From Oryza sativa Japonica Group (Eukaryota; Streptophyta; Magnoliopsida; Poales; Poaceae): a stretch of DNA of 64,000 nt. The translations under genes and the position numbers were made by a program. Location: positions 28,277,501 to 28,341,500 of the forward strand of contig NC_089042.1 in assembly GCF_034140825.1 (NCBI RefSeq), read 5' to 3'. Below the pieces are notes generated by a model, which was given only the letters and a program-made list of their open reading frames with translations, made no database searches and was not told the DNA's origin. Shown one piece after another: positions 37,823-50,000 of this stretch (its first letter is position 1; every line of letters starts with the position of its first letter).

Positions 37823-38876
37823 ATCAGCTAGTTGTAAACTACTCGTTGTTGGGTCCTTGCTGGGGTTGGTTGCTCACTGTAGATCACACTGTACCGATCG
37901 ATCGAGCTGTGCTTATTTTGGAGGTTGAAGTCGAAATAGTACTATACGTACGTATGGTTAATTATACAGATCGATCTGGTCGAGATGCATGACACAGGTT
38001 CAAAACCTTCAATTCAATTCGTTCAGTATATATATACTCGATCTGCATATACATATATGCGCTCAATTTCTTTCTTTTGTTATTGATGTCGAATCAGTCA
38101 GAAAATAATTAAGCTTGGAATTACTAATGGAGTGGCATTAGTATACGTATAAGCGCGTAGGGCCTATATATACATGGATAGATGGATATATGTTATATAA
38201 AGGAGACCGCGTGGAGTAAAAGGATCGGAGCTGGCAGCTCATATATAGCTAGGCTCCATGTATCATTCATGGTTAGCTTTTAATTTCTTTCTTCGATATA
38301 AATACTCCGATCCGTTCACATGAATGCATTCTGACATTACTATTGGCATCTAATCTAAGGGTTTCTTTAATTTTGCTCACACCTGAATTTTGGACGTCAC
38401 ATTTTAGCATCGCAAAAATTTCTTAGTCACATCGATCGATCTGTGTTTATTAGCATGGCGCGCGCAAATTTCTTAACATTGTACTTGTTCTACGTGTTAT
38501 ATATATAATCAGATTCTTAGCATTTTTTTTTGTGGCGTGCCACATTTTTGCTAAAGTTGGACGTGATCTAGTACAGTGGTAGTATCATGTCATATCATGT
38601 GGCTTCTCTATATGGATCATGGTCAGAATTGAAAGAGTAGGGAGCAATCAGAGCAGAAAATTTAGGGAATTAATTGCCGTCGGTCAGGACTCAAGCGACA
38701 GCATAAGTGCATTATTTTAAGTATCAGCATAGGGAGTACCCTACGTGTTATGCATTGCGTGTAGCCCGTCCTTGTACAAACTGGGCGGCCAGTAGCTAGC
38801 TAGTTAGTACAGTACGTACATAGTAGGAGTTACATATGCACTGCTGTACATGTACATATGTATGGAGTATGTTGTG
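37823..38876. other. Intergenic stretch, nothing recognised
   Basis: AT-rich, with short microsatellite-like ATAT blocks and no conserved frame. Confidence 0.4.
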
Positions 38877-39004
38877 CTCCCTCCGTCCCGTAAAAATTCA
38901 ACTAGACGTGATACATCTTATTATTACGAATCTGGATATACCTTTATTCAGATTCATTGTACTAGAATATATCATATCCAGTTATTTTTTTTTGACAGAG
39001 GGAG
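38877..39004. mobile_element. Stowaway-like MITE
   Basis: It starts CTCCCTCCGTCCCG and ends with GACAGAGGGAG. TA follows the right end. The left flank reads TG rather than TA, one base off. It is 128 bp. Confidence 0.75.
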
Positions 39005-39108
39005 TATGTATGTACATTACTCGCACATACATTATTAGATGATCTATCGATCTATCTCATCCGATCAAGGGTGCAAGTGATCAGCCCTGTAAATCCACTT
39101 ATAATCAT

Positions 39109-40074
39109 TACTGGAGAAACCATCTTTGGTCGGTCGCCCAAAATCCACAATAGTTTTTAGTTCCGGTTATAAAAATTTTCATCTTTAGTCCCGGTTCATG
39201 GCGTGTCAGAGGCATGTTAGAGGGCCAAGGATCTTTAGTCCCGGTTGATACTACCAGCCCGGACTAAAAATTACCACTTTAGTCCGAGTAAAAATTATTT
39301 AGATCTTTAATCCCGGATTAAAAATCTATCTTTAGTCCCGGTTGTAGTTTACAACCGGGAGTAAATATTTCTCTCCCATATCTGATCGGTTAAGTCCCAG
39401 ACGAGACTTTCTCCTCACCGAAATATTTAGATAAGATCGGATCATCACCTCTCCTCCTATCCCTCAAATCTACTTCCTCCTTCTCCCCTCCCCTCTCCTT
39501 CTCCCCCCTCCTCCCCTTCCTCCTCCTCCTCCCTCCTCCTCACATCCGGCGGCCGGCAGGGCCACGCACGGGGCGGCAGGCGTTTTTTTTTTTAATTTGT
39601 GATTAACATATGTATAATTTCTTTTTTTTTAGAATTTGTGATTCATTGCATGATCTGAGATGTATAATCGATCTGTGATGCATTTGATTTGTGTGTATTT
39701 TTTTAAGATTTGTGATGTATTTGATTTGTGTGTAAATAACTTAGGATTTGTATTTGTGATGTGAATGATTTAGGATGTTACTTTGATTTGGGGATTTGGG
39801 TATATGCATGGTACTCGATTTAGGTATTTGGTGTTTGATTTGGGTATATACATCCCACTCGATTTGGGAGAAAAAAAAGGACCAACCGGGGTTGCCCCTA
39901 TCCTCTCTTTAATCCCGATTCTAACACCAACCGGGACTAAAGATCAATCTTTACTCGATTATTTCACCCGGGATTAAGATATAGCGATCTTTAGTCTCGG
40001 ATTTATAGTCCCGGTTTCTAACCAGGACTATAGGGGGTTAAAAATCGGGAGTAAAGACGGTTTCTCTACCAGTG
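39109..40074. mobile_element. Non-autonomous CACTA (En/Spm) element
   Basis: The right end reads inward CACTGGTAGAGAAACC, and the left end TACTGGAGAAACC is its slightly decayed partner. Both sides hold many copies of the sub-terminal motif CTTTAGTCCCGGTT or variants, in both orientations. The roughly 1-kb body has TC-rich and T-rich stretches with no transposase. It shares its right end with the fragment at 1-120. Confidence 0.75.
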
Positions 40075-40355
40075 AAAATATAAATAAACAGGTAATTTGG
40101 CTGTTACCCGTTTATTTGTATTATAAGTGGGTTCGCGTATATGATTTTCTGCACCGCTGCATCCGATCGATGATAGATATATATACGTAGAATTACCTGC
40201 GTTGAGGTGGCACCTGCGTTGAGTGTCGCCGGCTGGCTGTTGGAGGCCTTGCTCTCGTACGTACTCCCCATGTCCAAATTAAAAAATAACCAACCTATGT
40301 ATCCTATCCACCTAGATTTTTTTTTATGAGACGGAGAAAAATATGTCTTCCAACG

Positions 40356-40360
<5 letters not shown>
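40075..40360. other. Intergenic stretch, nothing recognised
   Basis: Short frames only; no repeat boundary besides the adjacent CACTA and TA tract. Confidence 0.35.

Positions 40361-40433
<73 letters not shown>
40361..40433. repeat. (TA)n microsatellite
   Basis: A pure TA run of about 36 copies. Overlapping Ile/Tyr frames are artefacts. Confidence 0.95.
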
Positions 40434-40438
<5 letters not shown>

Positions 40439-40821
40439 TATGTATACCGCAGCAACGCACGAGGTTTCTCTCGTTATTGTGAATAAGTTGTTCGCTACTT
40501 TATTTAGGTTTCCAGAGAAATGTTTGCTAATTAGCCACCCAGATGTAAAAAAAATTGATTTGATTTGATTGAATGATCATTGATTAATCGCAGACCGTGG
40601 GCTGAGGTGAAGCATGGTACAATGCCTTATGGGCTATGGCTGGCAAAAATGGGCTTGCAGTTCTTCAAAACATGGGCTTTAATTTGGTTTGGGCTACCAC
40701 TTGAGTCGTCGTGTTCGCTGGCCGCCGCGCGCACAGCAAGATGATACACTCGATCACTCTGCTTGCAATTCGATCCTCTGCTCTGATAGTGTGATAGATG
40801 ATGATGTTGTTCTACTTATTA

Positions 40822-40965
40822 CTCTCTCCATTTTACAATATAATTTATTCGTATTTTCCACATCCATATTGATGTTAATAAATATAGATATATATGTCTA
40901 GATTCATTAACATCAATATAAATATAGAAAATGCTAGAATAACTTACACTATGAAATGGAGGAAG
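40822..40965. mobile_element. Stowaway-like MITE
   Basis: CTCTCTCCATTTTAC at the left, CATTTCATAGTGTAAGTTATT complementing it near the right, and a GGAGGAAG end, with TA on both sides. The interior is a long imperfect palindrome centred near 40890. Confidence 0.7.
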
Positions 40966-41100
40966 TAGTACACAATACTACTATAATATTCCCATCAAAT
41001 TACAGACTTCGTGAATGACGTTGGCTAGTTCAAAACGTCAAACATTTCATAATGCAAGATAGTATTTTTCCACTCTGCTTAAATCAAATACTAGCTAGTA

Positions 41101-41339
41101 CTCGCTCCCTCCGTTTCTAAATATTTGACACCGTTAACTTTTTAGCACATATTTAACCGTTCGTCTTATTTAAAAACTTTTAAGAAGTATATAAAACTAT
41201 ATGTATATATATAAGTATATTTAACGATGAATCAAATGATAGGAAAAGAATTAATAATTACTTAATTTTTTTTAAATAAAACGAACGGTCAAACATATTT
41301 AGAAAAATAAACGGTATTGAATATTTAGAAATAGATGGA
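41101..41339. mobile_element. Stowaway-like MITE related to the one at 183-415
   Basis: CTCCCTCCGTTTCTAAATATTTGAC at one end and AATATTTAGAAATAGATGGAG at the other, with TA outside. The interior shares CCGTTCGTCTTATT and GAATCAAATGATAGGAAAA with the 183-415 copy, so both are one family. Confidence 0.8.
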
Positions 41340-41712
41340 GTATTTTATAGACAATTCCACACCGATAGACGACAGTGCAGGAATGTCCAAATCCACACTG
41401 GATCGGTCTGATATAAATATTGTTCATCAACATCTCTCTTTCTTGGCGAGGAGAAAGATTCTTTTTTCCCCCCTTGAATGAAAAAGAAATGAACAACACA
41501 TCATCATCAGCATGAATAATGAGTTGTTTTCTAAACCAAAAATTGATTATTACTCTTGTTTAATTTGTGTTTCTCAATTATTGGAGTATCATATAAAAAG
41601 AGGTAATAGTAAGTATAGGTATTATTATTCGGTTATATTAGGATGAGTTTGAACTTTGAAGTGCAGGGATAGGCGTGGTGTGGTTGGATGAATAAAATGA
41701 AAATGGAATTAA

Positions 41713-42588
41713 TTAATAGTCGTCGTCGTAGCCGCCGGCGGCGTAGTCGTCGTCTCTGTCGAGATCGTCCTCCACCTTCTCCGCCACGCCCTCCTCGAAC
41801 TTGTCCTCCAGGTAGCTCGCGCCGCCGGCCAGCGCCAGCCCTCCCAGCACGCCCGCCGCCGCGCCCACCGCCAGCCCTGTCCCCATCCCCATCTTGCTCT
41901 TCTTCTTCGTCTCCTCCACAACCACCGGCGCCCCACCTGCTGCACCGTACGCCGCCACAGGAGGCGCGCCGCCGTACGCTGGCTGTGGCGGCGCCCCGTA
42001 GGCGCTCGGGTACCCTGCCGGCGGCGCCGCGTACCCGCCTGAGCCGTAGCCACCACCGTACGGGTACTGCCCGCCTGAGCCGGAGCTGTAGGCCGGAGGC
42101 GGGGCGCCATAGGGGTCGCGTGTTCCGGCGGGTTGGCCGTAGGGAGCCGGGTAGGGCGAGGGGTCGTAGTAGCGCGCGGACTCGCGGACGGCGAGGCGGA
42201 GGTCGAGGCGTCCCTGGGGGCGGCCGGAGGGGCGCTTGAGGCGGAGGGAGCGGGAGACGCGGGCGCCTACGCCGGCGTCGTCGAGGACGTCGCGGAGCGG
42301 GAGGCGGGCGGAGCCGACGAGCGGCTTGACGCCCTCGGCGGCGTTGGCGTGGACGACGTCGAGGTAGAGGAGGGCGTCGTCGAGGCGGGAGGAGGGGGGG
42401 AGAGGGAGGGTGAGCTTGTCGTCCCAGTTGGGGTTGTCGGCGTTGTCGAGGTCGACGCGGGTGGAGCACTTGGCGCCGTCGTCGACCCAGAGCACGGCGT
42501 AGGGCTTGAGGTCGCCGTTGCGCCAGTTGACGTTCTTGAGGTCCCGCGCCGACGACACCGTCACCTCCACCTCGTACCGCGACCCCAT
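41713..42588 (-). CDS. SRC2-like C2-domain protein, intronless, 291 aa
   Basis: Residues 1-130 form a plant C2 domain of the SRC2/BAP type, with SARDLKNVNWRNGDLKPYAVLWVD and the DNADNPNWDDKL block. The acidic loop residues are only partly those of classical calcium-binding C2 domains. Residues about 140-225 are Pro/Gly/Tyr/Ala-rich with repeated YG and PY pairs, a low-complexity linker. A Gly/Ala hydrophobic segment follows (MGMGTGLAVGAAAGVLGGLA, residues about 232-257). The tail is very acidic and ends in DDDY. SRC2 proteins are cold- or stress-induced and reach membranes and protein-storage vacuoles. A CTATTAATA box lies near 42765. The single exon fits the family. Confidence 0.93.
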   Translation of the reverse strand: MGSRYEVEVTVSSARDLKNVNWRNGDLKPYAVLWVDDGAKCSTRVDLDNADNPNWDDKLTLPLPPSSRLDDALLYLDVVHANAAEGVKPLVGSARLPLRDVLDDAGVGARVSRSLRLKRPSGRPQGRLDLRLAVRESARYYDPSPYPAPYGQPAGTRDPYGAPPPAYSSGSGGQYPYGGGYGSGGYAAPPAGYPSAYGAPPQPAYGGAPPVAAYGAAGGAPVVVEETKKKSKMGMGTGLAVGAAAGVLGGLALAGGASYLEDKFEEGVAEKVEDDLDRDDDYAAGGYDDDY

Positions 42589-44014
42589 CCTCCGATCACT
42601 CGATCTACTACTCTCTGCTTGCTTGCTTCCTAGCTATTCGATCACCTGCCCTGATAGTGTGTGTGATAGATGATGATGATGTTGTTGTTGTTCTACTCTT
42701 GTCAAGAAGAGTAAAAGAGTGAGTAATGAATGAGATGAGGAGGGAGAAGTAGAAGGGGTATTAATAGTAGAGGAGAAGCTATCATCATCATCTTGGTCTT
42801 TGGAAGGGTTGGATGGATGGATCGTTGGTCACTTTCTTCTACGACTTGCTTCCTTCCTTCCTTCGTCACTTCAGTTTTATCTTAGCAGCTAAGCACCCCG
42901 GTGATACTGATACAAGACGTACGAGATGAGAGCGAGCTCTGTTTGTAGCAAGCAATTTCTAGATTGTTCCAGATATTTACTCCTACAATTACTAGTATTA
43001 CTATTACAACTACTATTACTCAGATATCGCAGGGCATTCTTGACTTGGGTGGAGAAGAGAAGACCTACAACATGACCGTGTGATTCCCGCCACATGGAAG
43101 GGAAAGCGACCTTACATTTGTTGAGCACTTGCCCACTTGATCCCATCCACTTTGAACAACTCCTTTCTTTAGCCACACGCACGCACGCACACGGTCTGGA
43201 CGCGTCGTCTACCCTCCCCATCCAACCCAAAAAATCAAGGGAAAGTCTAGCCCGTCTCGCGCACGCCGGTCCGTTCACTCCCTCCAACCACCGTCCCCAT
43301 GCTATCTAGGATAAGAACGCTATAGCCTCCCAAACCCATTTCCACAGTACGACCAAGATAATAATGTCCTGACCAATCAAATCATCTGCCCTTAGGCAAA
43401 TAAGGGCGCTAGTACCATACTCCTACTATGCCACTCAAATTGTAGATCACCAGGCTGGCTGTTGTTAAGCAAACTCTAGCATCAGGAACCAATTTGAGAG
43501 TCCCATATAAGCTTCACCTCCACTAAATATAAATGCTAAGCATCTCTTCTCTTCCCTTGCCACTAGAATCAGATGCTCAACTGACTGCCAGCTTAAGCAT
43601 CACACACCTATTACACGCCCCCACCCCACCCCAACACCAACTGTTAGTATTACTGTTACTATGATGAAACAAATATCAGCTGCATCACTAGAGTCGCGCA
43701 TGGTCACAATCCAAGCATCGGTCGACAAAATCAACCCATGCCTACCAAGTACCAACACGGCAAGGGCAATAAACAAATACTGCAAGAAACTCTATCAGTC
43801 CAGTTATTCCAGATAGAGCCATCGCGTAAGAAAGAATTGCATTACTTTTGGGGTCTGCGATACTATAAGCAACAGAGTTTTGTACCAGTCTAAAAGCAGC
43901 CTTCTTTTACTCTTGCCACATAAACATATTCAGTTTAACTACACTTTTAGCACCCTGTGTGGATGTCATGTGATGAGAGGCAGGACCGACTGACTTGTTC
44001 ACTCACGGGATTAT
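42589..44014. other. Intergenic region between the C2 and aminopeptidase genes
   Basis: The first 200 bases are the promoter side of the C2 gene. The last few hundred hold the 3' UTR of the aminopeptidase. No independent gene or transposon was recognised. Confidence 0.4.
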
Positions 44015-47000
44015 TCAAGCTGCCAGGCTCTTTGAAGCTATCTCGTACACATTCTCTGATAGCCCATTGGCTGACACGATCATCTCCAGCTGAGCCTGTT
44101 GTACAACAAAGGAACATCAACATGTTTAGACCAAAGCAATGTGATCATCCGGTGTTACAACAACATACATACCTTAGCAAGAGCTTGTCTGCTCTCATCA
44201 TATCGCCTCCACCGAGAGAAAGCTGACACCATGCGGGAGGCCACCTACATTTTCAGTCCAGCAAAAAACCACAATCAGACGGTGATAGGCAAACTAGTGT
44301 TTGTTCATTCATTTAGCACGTGAAACAGAACCTGAGGATTTATCTTGTCTAGCTGTAAAACAACTTCACCCAAGAACTTGTAACCAGAGCCATCTTTTGC
44401 ATGGAAATTCACAGGGGACCCACAAAATCCTCCAATTAGCGAATACACCTGCATTTTTAGTATGTTTTCTGTAAGGTCCTGAACTATGTACTCAAAAAAT
44501 TTGAAGGAAAAGAATCACATACCTTGTTCGGATTCCTCATGTCAAAAGCAGGGTGACCAAGTAACTTTTGAACGTTAGCAACATTTCCAGGGATGTCTGA
44601 TGTAGCTTGAAGAGCAAACCACTTGCTTACAACCTATTTGAGAAGAAAGACAAGTATGGGCTCCGATGTAAAAAGAAAATTACTGTGCTACTCTGGCATA
44701 GATGAATAGCACTTATGTATAAGAATGACACATATAAGCAGCAAGCATCTTACCAAATAATCATGCTGCCATTTGTTATAGAAGTCCAGAAGGGTGTCAT
44801 CACGAACTTGGCCTGGATTTTGAGACAATGCTGCTAGTGCAGCAAACTGCTCCGTCATGTTAGTAGCAGACTTGTATTCAACAAATGCAAGTTCAGTGGT
44901 GTCCGGTTCATTCAGAGATGCAAGATAAGCTGAAAAACAAAACCAGGAAAATATATTTGAAACCACAGTGTATGGAACAAAATTTCCATGTTAAAATGCT
45001 AGATGGAAAGACATACCAAGGCATGTGTTTTTCAATGCACGGCGGGCCATGCTATCATGGTTAAATGTATAAGCTTCAGAACTTCTGTTATTTGTCACCT
45101 GATGAAATAGACATAAATGTAAGTAAAAGACAAGCTCTCTCACACACAAAAATCCCACCCTTTTGAGTATTCAATAATAAGCAAACAAAAAGCGAAAAAG
45201 GTACAACCGCCCTGGTTACGTTTTCAGCATGTTTACTAGGCACAAGAGTGGAACTTATATCACCTTGAAAAACAATTACTACACCAAAGCACATTAGACA
45301 GTAACCACATCTACAGACAATAGCTTGGTGCCACTTACTGTTGAAAGAAGGTCATCTTTGAGTTGAAGGGCAAGCTCCTTCTTAATAAAGGTACGGACAG
45401 CATGAACTGCATCAGGATCTGCAACTGGCATCATATCCATAATCTCCCCTTGACCCGGCAAAGTTATCGCTTTCGCAATGAATTCCTAAAAGAACACATG
45501 TTAGACATTTTACAGTTGAATTCCGTATGATAAAATCATAGTAGCATCAGAAAAAAAAAATACTTTATCCAAGCTTGTGTTCCGCAGGATTGATCTAAGT
45601 CCATCAACAAATTTAGGGTTCAGGGCCAGTGTTTTCTGTTGCTGGAAGTCAGCTACAAGACTGAGCATCAGTTTACGTGACAGCACCTGACCAGCTTCCC
45701 ACCTAAGGAATGCAAGAATTCTCAGATTAAAAATCTCCAATAAAAGAGAAGATGACTTAAAACAGGAAACAGAGAGCAACCTGTTAAATTCATCCGAATC
45801 ATTGGCAAGTAGGAAAAACAAGTCACTCTCAGTCAGATCAGAATCAAGACGAACAGGAGCACTGTATCCCCTCAACAAGGAAGGCACTGGTTTCTCAGGT
45901 ATGTTGTTAAATATGAATTCTTCCTCCTTCTGAAAGATGAAAAAAATGTCTCATTCAGCCATTTTGAAGATCAGACAAGAACATGTAATGTCTGAACGCG
46001 AATATAAAAATTGCAGGTTGATGTCTTTACACATCTCAACCACGTGATCCTGACTAAGGCACAATTCTTAGTACTTTCTATAAAAATCAAAGTATAGCAA
46101 GAGTTCAAAATGATAATCTCACAAATGACTTAATTGCATGGCATGCAAGGTTCATAATCCAAAGAAATCAACTTGTGGCCCTGAAGTTGCCATTGAAGAG
46201 GAATTTTTGACTGGAAAATAATCAGTTCTTATACCTTATTAAATTGAAGAACAGTAGTGAAGACTGGCTGGCCATCACTAGTGAGTGATTGGAGCATCCC
46301 ATCACTGTAAATGGAAGTTAGGGGCATATCCTTTCCGGTAGAATCAACAAGTCCGACAGCAATAGGAATGAACATCGGCTCTTTAACTGGTTGGCCAGGG
46401 GTAGGTGGCACTTCTTGACTAAGATATTTAAAAGGACGGAAGGAATTAGTTGAAAATATTCTAATTTCACAAATTATCTATAGAAGGCAGAAAAGGAAGA
46501 AGCAAAATATCTATAATCCGTGGATTAAAAACATGAACGGAAAATCAAGCAATACAGAAAAAGAATCATAAACTGGGTTAACTCTTTAAGTGAAAGTAAC
46601 TAAAAACTTGGTAGTGTAGAAGCTCACCTAAATTTCAGAGAAAATGTCTGAGAACTTGCATCGTATGAAGAGCTCACTTTAACAGTTGGAGTACCTGCCT
46701 GAGAGTACCTATTGCATGGTTGTTTTAAGATCAGATTGTGCTTGCAACATGTGCATCGTTGAAAGATAGATGTCTAGTACCATTGTAAAAAGTTTGGCAG
46801 CTGGGTGTTATTTGCATCACACATTGCAGCATAAAAGTCTTCACAAGTCACAGCTTGCCCGTCGTGCCTTTGGAAGTAAAGATCCATGCCCTGTGCAGGA
46901 GATACAAACTGTTAACTAAACAGAACGAGCAGATAACACACGTTTGATAACTGAAGAAAAGAGACAGATCTCATGAAGATTCTCATTCTTTGGTGCTTCC

Positions 47001-50000
47001 TTTTTTTTTTGCCAAAAGATAACAAAGCAATCGGTTTTCTCATTTCTTTTATTTTCATATATTTAAGCCCACAGCACCACCATGGGAGAAAAGAAATCAT
47101 CATCATGCTTTCTGCATTTAACTTTTACCTTTCGAAACCCTGAAGCTCCAAACATGGTCTTGTACATTCTAACAACTTCAGCACCCTACAAGTACATATC
47201 CACAAATTACATCCCACTGGGGTTAGGGGTCAAAAGTGAATAAGAAAACATTGGATCAAACGAACCTTTTCATAAACCTGTGATGAAATCCCATAATCAT
47301 TGGATGAAAAAGTAGAAAGCAGCAAAAGAAAATGTCAGAACGTTCCAGGATTTCTTTAGACAAAAGAATTCCCATACAACTTTATTGAAAGCTAATTGAA
47401 CAGAACAGAAAACATACCGTTACTGCCAGGTTTTTCACGTTCAAATCACCACACAAGATTCAACAAATAATAAGGTTGGAGGTTCACCAGGGCATAAAAT
47501 GATTGAAAATAATTAGCTAATGATGTAGTACTTCTCATTAGATGCACATCATACTTCACAGACAGAGCAACTCACCGGTATAAAAATTGTCCATCTGCCA
47601 GTAAAATTAGAAGAATTAATATCAGATCTGTATGGTGGCTAAAAATCACAAAGTAGTTACAATAACTGACAGTTAAGTATTGTCACCTTGATATACGAAT
47701 GCGGACGAATAGGATGCGCCATAGGGCCAGCATCCTGGATATCAGGGAGGAAAGTAATGATTTAAAACAAGAAAACAAATGTAACTGCCATCAAACCAAT
47801 TAGAATCCAGTACTAGTGAAGGGAAATTTAAAGAAACACAACCTGTGGAAATTGATAGGTCCTGAGTTTAGAAACATCGGCTATACGTTTTACTGTGCGA
47901 CAACCAAGATCTGATGAGAATTCCTGCAGATTCAATTTATTAACAGAGCACGATAAAACCCAAACATTGCAGCAAATCACTAAAAGCCTATTTCATGAGT
48001 ACCTGATCCCGGAATACAGTCAATCCTTCTTTCAGAGTGAGCTGGAACCAATCACGACAAGTCACTCTGCAACAAGATATTCATCAGGATATATTCTGTC
48101 CTAACTAGTACTAATCATGACGAATCTCATGACACAGAGGACAGTTGAAAGGATGCCTCTTCTTTTGGAGGATTCTAAACTAACTGAAGCTCGTGAGATC
48201 AATAAAAATAGTATAACTAATGAAAAAACACGAGCAAAGATGCAATTGGCAACAAATCAACCAAACACATCATGTTTTAGAAGTTGAAATTTAATTATTA
48301 GATGTAACCAGTACGGTGAAGTCGTTAAGATATTTACCTATTACCAGTCCAGTTGTGGAAATACTGCAAAAATAAAGTGAAAGATAAGTTAGTATCAACA
48401 GGAATTCATGATCAGAAAGAATATAGTGAGTGAAAATCGATCATTTCTGATAATGTACCTCATGTCCAACGACACCTAAAATTGCAGCATAATCCCCATC
48501 AGTAGCTGTCTCTGGTGATGCCAGCACAAGTCTAGATTGAAATATCTGTTCATTGATATAACAGGAATCAGTGTTGTTTCATGTTTTAAGTATTTTGTAA
48601 CCACAGAGAGATTCTTACGTTTAAGCTCTTGTTCTCCATTGCTCCCCTGCAAAACAACACAAAAGTTTATTAGTACGAGTGTTGTTAGAGAGATAAGGTA
48701 GATCTGATCTGCTATTTAACCAACACAGGAGATTTAGTGAGAACAATCTGTAGTAGAAAAATAAATACCACTGGAAGAACAACTGTACCAACAAAACAAA
48801 ACACAAAGTCCTAGGTCTTGGAGACTGAACAAAATTGCAGCATGACAATGTAATAAGAGAGAAGGCTTACATATTGAAATCTGGAACAACAACAATATTG
48901 AACAAATCAAGATCATATTCAAGGCCAAAAACCTGGCACGAATCCAAAGGTAGAATTGTATTAGTAATCTGATTAATAAATTGTGTTAGTGATACGACGA
49001 AGAATTGCACAAAAACATAGGAGAATGAATCGGGACCAACCTCCTCATCCCACTTCATAGCTGCTTTAAGAGAATACATAGCATGCGCTGTCTTTGCTAA
49101 ATCTTGACCAGGAGTCCAAATTCTAAGTGTTACTTTTCGGCCAGAACATGTAGTAAATGAGTCCTCCCTGCAATCCAACTGACCAGCAACTAAAGCAAAT
49201 AAGTAGCTTGGTTTCTTGAAGGGGTCTTCCCACAATGCATAATGCTTGCCACCCTACAGTTAGGAAGATGCATATTCTTAGACATGGTATTCACTGATTA
49301 CCACTTTGTCAGTTCTGACAATTGAGTTACAGAGATACTGTACCTCAAGATCCCCCTGCTCTATAAGATTCCCATTGGACAACAGTACTGGATACAACGT
49401 CTTATCAGCTTCGATACGGCAAGTATATGTTGCCATAACATCTGGACGATCCTGTAACAATATTACCATTTCCAGAATACAAGTCATTTCAGGATCTTTG
49501 ATAGATATGTTTTTTTGCAAGTAGATAACACATAGATTCAATACAGGATGTCCTACATTCATATACAATAGAGAAGATTATCATGGTTGCCTGTGGATCA
49601 TAGCTAACTAAGAGGATGAGATACCTGAAAGTATGTAATCTTCCGGAACCCTTCTGCTTCACACTGGGTGCAAAAATTGCCAGTTGACTTGTAAAGTCCC
49701 TGTAAATTTACTGAAAATTAGAACAGGAAACCATAGCTTGTATTTTTTTTATCTGGATTGAATTCTTATCTAGTGCATATTATGTTCCTTCAAGAACCAA
49801 ATCAGTATATACCTCCAATGATGTATTTAGCTGAGGATATATTTCTGTAACAATTTCCAAGTTGAATGTACCACCAGGTGGTCTTGAAACAGTCAAATGG
49901 CGTGAATCAACCATATAATCTTCACTCTAGAATTCAGTACACATTAAAAATTCAGAAAGACAACATACATAGTAAATCATGACGAGCTGAAGAAACATTT

